From Siphlonurus alternatus (Eukaryota; Arthropoda; Insecta; Ephemeroptera; Siphlonuridae), in the NCBI GenBank assembly GCA_949825025.1, contig OX463785.1:21081971-21145970 (forward strand): a stretch of DNA of 64,000 bases, in the 5' to 3' direction. Numbering within the stretch: position 1 is the first letter of the stretch; every line of letters starts with the position of its first letter. Of this stretch, positions 21,969-50,319 are shown piece by piece. Below the pieces are notes generated by a model. The model was not told the origin of the DNA, ran no database searches, and saw only the letters and a program-made list of their open reading frames with translations. Position numbers and translations under genes: made by a program.

Positions 21969-22378
21969 AGTCATTGGGTGTAGCACCGGTAGTTGGCAAC
22001 ACTGACGTATCTTCACCATGTTAATTTTTTATCATTGCTCCTCGGAGTAATTTTTATGCTAGAGCTAAGCTGATTGCTGTAGTATCAAGATAATTAGTAG
22101 CCCAAGTGCACAATTTGGCTAAATAAAGCCTGATTTAAAGAAAAGTATTTTTTTTATATTTTAGAAAAATGCATGTAAATTTAAAAAATTACTAAAAAAT
22201 ACTTTTCTTTAAATCAGGCTTTATTTAGCCAAATTGTGCACTTGGGCTACTAATTATCTTGATACTACAGCAATCAGCTTAGCTCTAGCATAAAAATTAC
22301 ACCGAGGAGCAATGATCAAAAATTAACATGGTGAAGATACGTCAGTGCTGCCAACTACCGGTGCTACACCCAATGCCC
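21969..22378. mobile_element. Palindromic TTAA MITE, family 4 (CATTGGGTGTAGCACCGG)
   Basis: 410 bp with ends CATTGGGTGTAGCACCGGT and the complement, long matching arms (TTAATTTTTT/GATCATTGCTCC, AGATAATTAGTAGCCCAAGTG), flanked by TTAA at 21965-21968 and 22379-22382. It is absent from the matching place in copy B. Confidence 0.85.
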
Positions 22379-22427
22379 TTAATTGTGAGTTACAAAGTCC
22401 TTGCAGAAAATTGCACAGTGTCAGTCA

Positions 22428-22480
<53 letters not shown>

Positions 22481-23609
22481 GGGCGGCTCGTACTATAGTA
22501 CTGCGGTACTGCAGCCCCCCCAGAAATTTTGGGAACAAACACACAATTAGAAATATCAAATAATCCTATAATTTTTCTGAACTTTCCAGAAAATTTTTAT
22601 CAGTTCTAACATTTAAAATCATGAAATTTTTGCCGCTGCCGCGTAAATTTATTCCCTCAGCGCTGCCCAGCGGAAGGTACTGCCACTACTAGCAGTAGCC
22701 CAAAGCAGTGTTCCCACCCTCATTCTCCTCCTCTTCAACTCCCACTCAAGCCGTGTGATTTTGGAGCGATCGGGGACTGTGCGATCGGCAGTACCCGCAA
22801 GCTCATTGGTTCTGTTGAACCAATGAGCTTGTGGTATTTGACATGCGGGAATAATTTTGAACAACACTTCGAAGACCTTTCCTGTAATATGGTTTCATTG
22901 AGCAGATTAACAAAATTTTAATTACATTCATCAGTGAATATACTAACAAAGATTGACTAAATATATTGAAGCATCTGAGGAATGAAGACCAGCACTTTTA
23001 TTTTACTTTAATAAAAATATGACTGTCCCAAAAGAACCAACACTTTTGTCTTTTGAAAATTAAGTGGTGCATGCATGTAAACAATCGTGAGATCTCACGT
23101 TCGAACAACGACAACAACAGGTTTCTTACTAACCACACAGTTAGCGCCAGTCTAACTCGATGGCACTAAACGTCGATCGAATTAATTAAGTGAGAAATCT
23201 GGATAACTTAATTCGTTCGTGAATCGCGCCCATGTATTTTATTATAAATTATAAGTTTACCAGGAACAAGTCTATATGTTATACATGGGAGCTATTTATT
23301 TATTAATTATATATATTCACTACAGCATTTTATACCATTAATGTGAAAATTCAAACATGAAAATAAAACAATAAAACAAAAACAAGTTGTAAAAGTGTAC
23401 GAGTATACAAAATATAAGAAAACGTTAACTACTCCAGGATGAGAAAAATATATAGCATATTTTCCCGGGTTTGCGTGTACCGGCAGTACATTATTTAGCA
23501 GCAAATATGCGATAGTAATCAAAGAAATATTGCATGGCTAAAAAAAAAAATAAAACAGTAATAAAAAAATTGGGATCTTTGATCTGTTATACCGCTCGAG
23601 AGGGATTCT

Positions 23610-23936
23610 AGGAATTTTCGGTGTAAGACATTTCGGTGTAAGGAATGTTCGGTGTAAGCGTTCGGTGTATATTGACAACATGTACTGATCCGACTATTGA
23701 TATATATAGCATAAGTTCTTCTAGTTCTTCTAATTCTGACCTCAAATAGAAAAAGTATTAATAAATTGAAAAACAATTACATTATTTTATATTTAACAGT
23801 TTTATTAACGTTGCACCAAATTTTCCTTACGCTGAAAATTCCTTGCACCGAATCTTCCTTTCACCAAGATCTCTTTACACCGAAAGTTCCGTACACCGAA
23901 CGCTTACACTGAACATTCCTTACACCGAAAATGCCG
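23610..23936. mobile_element. Small foldback with repeated TTCGGTGTAAG motifs
   Basis: The left side has four direct TTCGGTGTA(AG) motifs within about 50 bases. The right side has about seven complementary motifs (CTTACACCGAA and variants) over about 115 bases. The outer ends are inverted copies of each other. No open frame. Confidence 0.65.
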
Positions 23937-24045
23937 GATACCTGATAGGCGATGTAGAGGAGAACATTTTATTTTTTTTTTTTTCGTAATTTTCATGACT
24001 GAGATTTTTTTAGCATTAGGTCAGCTGATCCGTGTTATCTCTACC
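23937..24045. mobile_element. Single right arm of a family 1 TTAA MITE
   Basis: Matches 6065-6181, ending GATCCGTGTTATCTCTACC followed by TTAA. The left arm is missing, replaced by the TTCGGTGTAAG foldback. Confidence 0.75.
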
Positions 24046-24733
24046 TTAACAGGATTACGATTATTTTTTTCTCAATTAAATAAATACTAATAATATTGAA
24101 ATAATGTTTAATAATGCAATTTTTTCTTATATAAATTTCATTTTTTATTTTTTTATTAAATTTTGTCTTTAAAAATTTATATTAGATTCTGGTTGTTGCC
24201 TAATTTTGTACATATTGTATATACCATGATCGATTTATTTGATGTTCATTATATACATTGCGTAAAAATTATACCAGACATTCAGGTTTCATATTAACAA
24301 TGCAGTTTGAATGCAGTTTGATTGACACTATTATTTAAAAAAAAGGGCTTAAAACAATATTTATTTTTATATAAATATATGTTTCTTACCACGTGAAAGG
24401 ACTTATGAATTAAAAAAAATAATTAAAAATTGGATATTATATTAAGTTTGAAACATTCAATCACGATTTCAAAAGGGCTCGCATAAGTGCATGTCATAAC
24501 AAATTATAAATAAAATGCATGCATTTTTTGATTTTAGATAATTTCTGCTTCGTTGTTGAGAGCATTATTATATGATTTTGTCATAATTTTACCCTAAAAA
24601 AGGGGCGTGTCCTTAAAAAAAATCGCGCCTGCGGCGGGCCATTGGGGGGCTCCGCCCCCCAAACCCCCCCATGGTGTTCTGCGGGTCCCATGTCAGGCAG
24701 CACCCCCACGGAAATGGGGCACGAGCCGCCCCT

Positions 24734-24764
<31 letters not shown>

Positions 24765-24805
24765 GACAGCACGTACCGTACACACTGCCGATCTTTACTC
24801 CTGCC

Positions 24806-24988
24806 TCACTTGCTAGCTCCAATAGAGGGATGCAGATTTGCAATTTTGAGAGCACCCAGTCTATCAATATCAAAAGAGTTTTGGTTCACCACACCTCCAA
24901 AGACTGCGTGGTAAAGTCTACAAACAAAGCAGAAGTAACGTTCGTGGTGTCCAGAGGTGTATACACTGCACCAAACTCTGTGTCCATA
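24806..24988 (-). pseudogene. Coding-like fragment with a CxxC motif, unrecognised
   Basis: On the minus strand an open frame of about 60 codons ends at a TGA at 24808-24806. It includes RVWCSVYTSGHHERY, FCFVCRLYH and GALKIANLHPSIGAS, unlike the low-complexity frames nearby. It abuts the hAT element and is absent from copy B, so it is probably an inserted fragment of a transposon or of a gene. CFVC hints at a zinc-binding site, but I cannot assign a family. Confidence 0.3.
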
Positions 24989-25410
24989 TTTTTATGACTG
25001 TACTTCCTATGAAGACGTTGCAACATGTTATGTAAATTAGGTTACAGATATTGTGCCATTAACTGATAAAGTATTACGTTACTAGAAATTTTCTGAATTT
25101 GTAATTTCCTATATTAAAAATCCAGGGATGTGTATTGAAAATTGTAACGGAAAACAAATTTATGTTGGTCATCATTTTGTTAAATAAAGAAGAAGATGAT
25201 GAATTCTGTTTTTTAATTTTAATAAATTTTATTATTTTATTTCATTTCGTTGACACCATTTAATTAATAAATATATTACATGATATTAATTGATTTTAAA
25301 AATAAAATTAATGTGTTGTCTGACAAATCTCACAAATCTTCATTATAAATTAATCCTTGACTATTAGAATCTTTAATAAATAATTTGATAAATAGATAAT
25401 GTATTTTTAA

Positions 25411-25552
25411 GCCGGTATTACACGATACAATTTTTCTAACTATTGCATTCAATTTTTCCTTTCAAGAAAACTTCAACTCCATTTGTTTGAATGGAGATGA
25501 AATTTTCTTGCAAGGAAAAATTGTATGTAAAATTGTATCGTGTAATACCGGA
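25411..25552. mobile_element. Palindromic MITE, family 3 (GCCGGTATTACACG), second copy
   Basis: Ends GCCGGTATTACACGATAC and GTATCGTGTAATACCGG; TTAA on the left, degenerate on the right. Arms share TTTCAAGAAAACTTCAACTCC-type blocks with 19576-19741. Confidence 0.8.
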
Positions 25553-26050
25553 TTTAGAATTAATGGGTACTTTTCAATCAAAATATAAATATTTAATTTC
25601 ATAAAGAAATTGAAAGTACATAATAACATTAAAATTAATAGTAAAATATATTACTGGATAAGAGAAAAATTCTCTTTTCAATTTCTAAAATTTTAAAAGT
25701 TATTTGATCAATATCTTTATTTATGTTGATTTAACAAATTGTTAATATTAATAATTATTCTCTTTTGAATTATAGACAATTACATATTTGTGTGTTTATT
25801 GAAAATAAATGTAGCAAAAATTTGCACCGGTGAATGAAATTATTAAGATAATCTCTGCTGGACAACAATAATTGTAAATATGTGAAGAAAAAATTATATA
25901 TATATATAATATACTGTATAACATCAATATCAATATTATGCTTTAAATATTGCATCATATATATGTGTTCCACAGCGTGTTTCCCCTTGGTTTTTAGAGA
26001 ATTAAAAATAATCTGAAGCAATTTAGAAATACATAACTCGTGATTCTATG

Positions 26051-27528
26051 AGGGGAATTCAAAAAGACTTATCCGCGAGGTTTAGCCGAAGGATAACTTG
26101 TCCACGTTCTAGTCTGGATAACCTAAATACTTAGCCGAGTGGACAAGTATAGGCCCAGACAAATGTTTGGATAAGTTACTTTGGACAAGTCACTTATTAT
26201 AGCCAAACCTGTTGGACAAATTCTCGTTGCTAAGATAGCCGCGCGGATAAGTATCGCGGACATCTCTCCCACCTGGATATCTTTTAATTGTGCCGCCATC
26301 TTGGATTACGTCTTAAATATGGAGGTAATTGGACCTCGATATATGGTGATTTGTTGCTACTTTATTTAGCAATTGTGTCAAATTTGATTATCAATTTGTG
26401 TAGTTTTTTTGTATACAAAAGTTTGATTTAAAACAATTTAGCACTTATTTTCAATTGTTACCGCCCCTTTTCTATGACATCAACAAGCCCCGCCCTCTCT
26501 GAAAGGTAGCATATGTATTGCTGTGCTATATTATTTAGTAATTAGAACATAAATACAGAATATTTGTGTTAAATAATTTCATAAGACCTTCCCAAGGACA
26601 CACTCTATGCCATATAAAAAAATAAGTGAAATATTTATCGTTTAATTACTCATTTTGATGATTTATGAGAGCCCTTTGTTCTCTATAATACAATTTCTGT
26701 CACCTTTTCCGAGGCTTCATCTGCATTTTTATGTTATATTTACACATTTAAACATGTAAATTTACAAAAAAAAGCTCGGTATTGGCCTGGCAAAAGTTCG
26801 TGAAGGAAAACAAACACTTTTATCAAATATATAAGTAAAATAAAGCAGGCAGGAATTGTCGAGGGGAAAAAAAGCAAGGTTGTACCATTGTAAACGAGCT
26901 CTCAAATATCGTAAAAATAAGCAATTCTCTAGTGGCTATTTCACTTACCTCATAATTATATCATAATGGAATATGATCCTGTAATAATATAAATTAATTA
27001 ACGCCAATCTTGCGTATTAATAGGTATAGGTGCAAATTTGGTGAAAAATTTGACACTTCTTTATTATATCAGCCAAAAAAGAGGGATGAGCCGGCAACTG
27101 GATGAGGGGAGGGAAAAGAAATAAAACAAACAACAATATAATAGGAAAGCGCTAAAATTTGAAATTATAGTCTTTTAAAAATTACACAAATTGATACTCA
27201 ATCAAATTTAAACACAATTGCTAAATAAATTATCAACAAATCACCATATATCGAGGTCCAATTACCTCCATATTTAAGACGTAATCCAAGATGGCGTCCT
27301 AATTAAAAAAAATATCCAGGTGGGAGAGATGTCCGCGATACTTATCAGCAAGGCTATCTTTGCCACGAGAAATTGTTCAACAGGTTTGGCTAAGTGACTT
27401 GTCCAAAGTAACATATCCAAACACTTGTCTGGGCGTATACTTGTCCACGCGGCTAAGTTATCCAGACTAGAAAATGGACAAGTTATCCGCCGGCTAAACC
27501 TCGCGGATAAGTCTTTTTGAATTCCCCT
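26051..27528. mobile_element. 1.48-kb element with long terminal inverted repeats
   Basis: Ends AGGGGAATTCAAAAAGACTT and the complement. The arms stay similar for roughly 350-400 bases (26051-26460 and 27150-27528). The outer part of each arm is packed with GGACAAGT and GGATAAGT motifs in both directions. The middle 700 bases have no open frame. No clear target duplication. The right end touches the 167-bp tandem array. Confidence 0.75.
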
Positions 27529-28868
27529 CCTAGGATCCAATTATATGACGTCAGGTGTTTTCAGCATGATCGAGCTAAAATTAGAAGTTTTGGTTTTGCC
27601 AAGTTTTGCCGTTTTCACTGTTTTGAAGTTTAAAGCCTCAAAACCCGGCTTTTTTGTTTGTTATCGAATCTTCAAAATTCTTTCATATTCAAACTCCTAG
27701 GGTCCAATTACATGACATCAGGTGTTTTCAGCATGATCGAGCTAAAAATAGAAGTTTTGGTTTTGTCAAGTTTTGCCATTTTCACTGTTTTGAAGTTTAA
27801 GGCCTCAAAATCCGGCTTTTTTGTTTGTTATTGAATATTCAAAATTCCTTCATATTTGAACTCCTAGGGTCCAATTACATGACATCAGGTGTTTTCAGCA
27901 TGATCGAGCTAAAATTAGAAGTTTTGGTTTTGTCAAGTTTTGCCATTTTCACTGTTTTGAAGTTTAAGGCCTCAAAATCCGGCTTTTTTGTTTAATATTG
28001 AATCTTCAAAATTCCTTCACATTCAAACTCCTAGGGTCCAATTACATGACGTCAGGTGTTTTCAGCATGATCGAGCTAAAATTAGAAGTTTTGGTTTTGT
28101 CAAGTTTTGCCGTTTTCACTCTTTTGAAATTTAAGGCCTCAAAATCCTGCTTTTTTGTTTGTTATTGAATCTTAAAAATTCCTTCATATTCAAACTCCTA
28201 GGGTCCAATTACATGACGTTAGGTGTTTTTAGCATGATCGAGCTAAAATTAGAAGTTTTGGTTTTGTCAAGTTTTGCCGTTTTCACTGTTTTGAAATTTA
28301 AGGCCTCAAAACCCGGCTTTTTTGTTTGTGATTGAATCTTCAAAATTCATTCATATTTGAACTCCTAGGGTCCAATTTCATGACGTCAGGTGTTTTCAGT
28401 ATGATCGAGCTAAAATTAGAAGTTTTGGTTTTGTCAAGTTTTGGCATTTTCACTGTTTTGAAGTTTAAGGCCTCAAAATCCGGCTTTTTTGTTTATGATT
28501 GAATCTTCAAAATTCCTTCATAATTGAACTCCTAGGGTCCAATTTCATGACGTCAGGTGTTTTCAGTATGATCGAGCTAAAATTAAAAGTTTTGGTTTTG
28601 TCAAGTTTTGCCATTTTCACTGTTTTGAAGTTTAAGGCCTAAAATTCCGGCTTTTTTGTTTGTTATTGAATCTTCAAAATTCCTTCATATTCAAACTCCT
28701 AGGGTCCAATTACTTGACGTTAGGTGTTTTCAGCATGATCGAGCTAAAATTAGAAGTTTTGGTTTTGTCAAGTTTTGCCGTTTTCACTGTTTTGAAGTTT
28801 AAGGCCTCAAAACCCGGCTTTCTTGTTTGTGATTGAATCTTCAAAATTCCTTCATATTTGAACTCCTA
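27529..28868. repeat. Tandem array, eight units of exactly 167 bp
   Basis: The landmark TGACGTCAGGTG begins in successive units at 27546, 27713, 27880, 28047, 28214, 28381, 28548 and 28715, a constant 167-bp step. Each unit carries TGACGTCA or a one-base variant, CATGATCGAGCTAAAA, and GGCCTCAAAA. Units differ by scattered substitutions with almost no length change. It is non-coding and of satellite type. Confidence 0.95.
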
Positions 28869-30923
28869 TATCCAAAATATGCAATAAAAAAATATAATGA
28901 AAGTTGTCTATTACAAAGTAAATTACTTCTAAAAAAAAAAAAAAAATGACTGCGACCTTTTGTTGTTTCTCGTTCTTGTGCGCTACTCACCACGTGTCCC
29001 CAAATTAATTTTGCCGCACTCCTTATTTGAATATGAAAGACACTAATAAGTTAGTCCAATTATCTTTAGTTTTCACCACGATATTTTTTTTCCTGCTAGA
29101 AGCAGGCAGGACTCTATTGAACGCGATGCACAAAGCAGTTAGCCAGGTTTCTAACCACGTTTAGCTTAACCACGTTTAACTAGATGGTTTAACACGTAAA
29201 ACAGGTATACTTAAACGTGGTTAAGCTAAACGTAGTTAGCAACCTGGCTAACTGCTTTGTGAATCGCACCCATTATAAATACCAAAAGTACACATTTTAT
29301 GTTATACCGAATGTCTCGGTGTATACCTCCCATGAGTGAGTTGGCTGACACGTGTCATGATGTGGACCAGAACTACCTGATGCCCTACACCATCATTAAC
29401 CACGTGTCAAGAGAATGACACACCTACATCCAGACCCACCACGCGTGGTGCAAGTGACATCAACTATAACGTTTCATATAATTTTATGTAAATATAAAAT
29501 ATCTCTATTGAATATTAAAAATAGTACAAAATACATTTATTTTTTCATTTTTTAACCCAATTTAACACTTTTTGAAGTTACTTGCAGGTTTCGTCTAAAA
29601 TTATACAATTATATCATTCTAAATATAAATATTATTTTCAATTTCTTATGTGTTTACAAAAAATTAAATGGTCTTTTCATTACCGTATAGTTGAATTAAA
29701 AAAATAAAACTGAATCGTAACTGAAATTATACAAGAATTTAAGAATAATCATTTATTATAAACTAATATATTATATTATAAAAGTAGCATTTTTTCTGTT
29801 TTAGTATATTTTATTAATTTATTTAGTAAATAAAACAAGTTAAATATTCTTTTATAGGTTTTTATTAGTTTCTTTATGTAATATTACATGATGCAGACAA
29901 TAAATTAAATTCCCAATTACATTGTCACTGATTTTGAGAAAACAATTTAGTTCTGTAATAGATGAAGATGAAGATTTTGGACGGCCAAAACCTAAAGTTT
30001 AATTAGCAAGCTAAATATTCACAAGCACGTCAAGCAGGTAAGATTCATCAAAAAGGTAAAAATTATATCAAAGATATATATATATATTTTATATTATATA
30101 CATGAAGTTTCAACATAGTATAGTCAAAATATTTTACATAATTTTATGGCACACAAAAGAAAAAAAAATATTTATATTTTAATCTCATTCTTACTATGCC
30201 TTTGAACATTGATTGAGACACATAATAAATGATAATTATATAGTAAACTAACTAAATAATATAGGATGAAATATTATTTTCGTGATTTCAGAATTTATAA
30301 TATACGTTGAATATTTACACGGAAAAAAATATTTTAAAATATAGCAACAGTATGGTTTTAATAATTTATACATTTTTATTAAAATATTTATTTGATTGAA
30401 GTCCGATATCATATCAAATTACGTACGGTATGTAAACATAAAATTTTACTAAAATAGTTTAAAATTTAATTCAGTATATTATATATAATGTATTTAATAT
30501 GATCTTCTGTATGATTATTGTGATATATGGTCAGTTTATACAATGATAAAACATCATGATGATATATAAATTCACTTTCAAAAGTCAATTGAGTTAGTGG
30601 AATTGTTAGTTTCTGATCTCTCCTTTTCTCTTGATCATAGATTCATAGATCCGTGATCTTTGAATGATTACGTAATGAAATAATATAAATAAAAGCACAA
30701 ACATTAATAAAGTTCCTATGAACAATTTCGTCTATAATTAATACTAAATAAAAAAAAATAATGTTAAAGAAAAATTTGTACATTTTTTAAATACTATTTT
30801 CTTAAATGCAAAATGGTACTTTAAAATAGATATTACATTACTTATATCTTTTAACTATATATTACAACACACATTATATTTCTAGATAATAATTTTCAAT
30901 TTTTTTAAAACAAGGTTGTGTTA

Positions 30924-30955
<32 letters not shown>

Positions 30956-31130
30956 TAATAACAAATACATAATGGCCACCTACATACTTAACCCCGAGAC
31001 GCTACGAACTTTACTCTCGTCTCATTTGCTGTTGATGTGGATCCAAAAGAAACAATGAAACGCAAATTTTTAATTTTAGGAGTAAATACCCGATCTCTAC
31101 CCGAGTTGAAATAATTTTCATATTTTCTTG
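28869..31130. other. AT-rich intergenic DNA between the two mthl copies
   Basis: Only the hairpin MITE at 29121-29271 and short TA repeats were recognised. No exon-like segment seen. Confidence 0.5.
29121..29271. mobile_element. Hairpin MITE, family GGGTGCGATTCACG, second copy
   Basis: Shares AAGCAGTTAGCCAGGTTTCT and TAACCACGTTTAGCTTAA with 13330-13473. The right end is GCTTTGTGAATCGCACCC; the left end is more worn. Confidence 0.8.
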
Positions 31131-31134
31131 GCTA

Positions 31135-31370
31135 TTAAGCTCTCTTCTCGTCTATTTTCCTCGTATTTTGCACTATTTTAGATGAAAAATGAAGGAAAAA
31201 TACGATAATACGCCTTTTTTTCCTCTTATTAAGAATTAAATGTTAAAATATTGTCTCCATTTCATCCTCACTTTGAACGAAGAGAAAATAAGATGTGTTT
31301 TAGAGGTAAAAAGATTAGGTTTAGACGTGTAAAGGATGAATTGAAGATGAAATTTTTCAACTATAGGGTA
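31135..31370. repeat. About 230-bp dispersed repeat, copy 3 of 4
   Basis: Shares TTTTGCACTATTTTAGAT, CATCCTCACTTTGAACGA and TTAGGTTTAGACGTGTAAAG with the other copies. The open frame through it is repeat-derived. Confidence 0.7.
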
Positions 31371-31670
31371 GTCCAGATTGTTAAAAAAGTTCAAGATTGT
31401 TGCGGCTCAATAGACTGGGTACCGTTTGTACTGTCCCAAGGTGTACATATTGTTGACATATTTCACTTTTTATTGGCACATTTAATTTTTATAATATCGA
31501 TATCCAAGAAATGTATAATTGTATTTACAGCATCATATTTACAGCTATTTGTGATATTATTGAAATATTTAATTTTTCATATTTTGTAAAAAAAAAGTAG
31601 ATAAAATTCATGCATTACTATTAATTTCCAATTCTCTATCCCTCACAATGCCACATAATTAATTGCAGTT

Positions 31671-32010
31671 GCTTGATCGGTTCTCGCTAGATCACCGAAG
31701 TCAAGCATCATGAAGCTAGGTTAGTACTTGGATGGGTGACCGTTTCAAGTAAAAAGTACCTTGCTCCCTCCCTGGGGTAAATTCATTTCGCTTTCCACCC
31801 AGTCAGTTATGCAGTTCCCCAGACTTTATAGACATCACTTTGGTCCAGTGATAAAAAGTAGAGGTGTCCATCCTGACTGAGGTTTACCACGGTTCCCTCA
31901 GTCTCACGGCAGTGAATGTTGGGACGCTATGGCAACCATCCTCCAATCCCTCGCGAATTGCATTTTCCATTTTACCAAAGAGAGCATACTGTGCTGCAAT
32001 ACATCACTGC
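31671..32010 (+). repeat. 5S rRNA-derived SINE, copy 1
   Basis: The head matches the 3' half of eukaryotic 5S rRNA: GATCACCGAAGTCAAGCA, then TTAGTACTTGGATGGGTGACC, which is the internal promoter C-box region. The body continues with TCCCTGGGGTAAAT and a core CTGACTGAGGTTTACCACGG. It is inserted beside the copy B homology edge. Confidence 0.8.
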
Positions 32011-32334
32011 TTGAAAAGTTGCCTACTTTACCAGGCGCTTACATTGTTAGAAATAAAAATTCATTATTTATATTAAAAAATATAAAGACTAACACTTAAT
32101 TTGTTTCCTGTTACAATTTTCAATTCACATCCGGTTATTTAATATGGGAAGTTACAAATTCAGATAATTTCTAGTTACGTATAAGTTGCATCAGTTAATG
32201 GCACAATCTCTGTAACCTAATTTAACTAACATGTTGCAACATATCTAGAGGAAGTACAGAATTAGTCATAAAAATATGGACACAGCAACATTTCTTGTAC
32301 AGTTAATTTGATTGAGACTGTTCACTCTTCGCCT

Positions 32335-32445
32335 CGGAAAATTTCCCCCTTTGGGGCGTTGTTAATCACCATGTAAGAATAACACAGAGTATGGTGATTA
32401 CTGGTTAACAAGGCCGCAAATGGGACAATTTCCAAGGTGATGAAT
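32335..32445. mobile_element. Hairpin element related to 19885-20010
   Basis: Halves GTTAATCACCATG and CATGGTGATTA-type sequences fold back, bounded by GGAAAATTTCCC-like ends. No open frame. Confidence 0.5.
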
Positions 32446-32810
32446 AAAATTATAGCTAGAATTTTCTGAACTTATAACTAACAATTTCGTTGAATTCATC
32501 AGCGAATTTTAAAGTTATTAAATGTACCACTGATGCAATAAATCATGATATTTTAAGTAATATTATTTACACAATATTTTATCTGAATTCTTCATTACCA
32601 AAATTGACCAGCATCAACACCATTTTACATTGATAACTAGCCTCTTTTTACATTAAAAACAAACCTTTCCAAGGTACAAGGTGATTACATCATCTTAAAT
32701 TATTTAAACACATCAACAACAACAATTCACTTCTACACAGTGTGGATATTTCTCTCAAATAGACGGCATCATTTCGATTGACGATGCTGCCATCTATTGT
32801 TCGGTGACTT

Positions 32811-49412
<16,602 letters not shown>

Positions 49413-49650
49413 TTTTCTTGATGATTTTAACACATGAAAATATACACACGCAAGTCGGCTTTATATATGTTACCTCACCTCGAGTCAAATAAAAACTAAA
49501 AAAAAAAAGAAAGACAGCAAAGTGAAGAAGAATCTGGAGGAGGTCATCTCCGGTTTTATCCCCTTCCTTTAATTTCCCCTCCATTCACTTCTTGACGTCT
49601 CTTGGGCTTTTTCTCAGGAGCGCATCATCAGCTTAGGTTTTTCCCGCGTC
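49413..49650 (-). promoter_or_regulatory. Promoter and 5' UTR of methuselah-like gene B
   Basis: TATATAAAG on the minus strand at 49467-49459, the same spacing to the ATG as in copy A. The flanking 200 bases are conserved with 12595-12799 apart from small insertions such as an extra GATGATGCG-type stretch. Confidence 0.65.
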
Positions 49651-50319
49651 TCTTTACGCAAAATATTAATTTGTTATTTTTACACCTGAAGAATACCAAT
49701 TATATCTTTTTATAACTTATCAATAATAAATATGGTATTTCCTACTACGTTAATAATGCATATAATAAAAAATTATATTATTATTTCTAAAAGGAAATCA
49801 TTCATTTAAATATATTCTGATCACGCAAATGGAAATAAATTGACTGAGATTCAATGAAAATCTTTCTCACAGTAATCATTTTATTAAAATCAATTTAAAT
49901 GATTATATTTTATTAAAATTCTTATTATAGGAAGACAATATTATTATTATTTTTCTTCAAGGATATCAACTTATTACACATGTAGAATGTCAAGGCTATT
50001 TTTTTGTTTAAAATTTTCGTGTCTTACAAAATTTTAATACCAACATAAAATATTAATTTTTTATTTTCAAATTTTATCTGGATTATAATTTTTTTATTAA
50101 TGTTAAATAAAAATGTTATTTATAATTAATTTATAATTTAATTATCAATTAAAAATGAATTATTTATTATTAAGATTTATGTTGGCAGCCCTTACTTTTT
50201 CAGCGTCATTTTTGTAAACAAACGTTGATCTAACGTTTACGATCAAATTCATCATTAAATCTGTTATCATCCATTAATTTAAGTAATCTTTTATCAAATA
50301 TAATAATAAATAATATACA

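Larger units (their letters stand above)
22478..24734. mobile_element. hAT-type element, 2.26 kb, non-autonomous, with nested insertions
   Basis: Terminal inverted repeats CAGGGGCGGCTCGT and ACGAGCCGCCCCTG bound the element, and ATATATAT flanks both ends. An 8-bp duplication fits hAT, though in a TA microsatellite it proves little. No transposase frame remains. Inside lie a TTCGGTGTAAG foldback (23610-23936) and one arm of a family 1 TTAA MITE. It explains most of the extra length of copy A compared with copy B here. Confidence 0.7.

Noticed and set aside
27529..28868. CRISPR-like or coding interpretation of the repeat array
   Set aside because: Whole 167-bp units repeat head to tail with no unique spacers, and no frame stays open through a unit. 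It is a satellite-type array.
31671..31760. A genuine 5S rRNA gene
   Set aside because: Only the 3' half of 5S is present, with substitutions, and it runs into a SINE body and tail seen in other copies.
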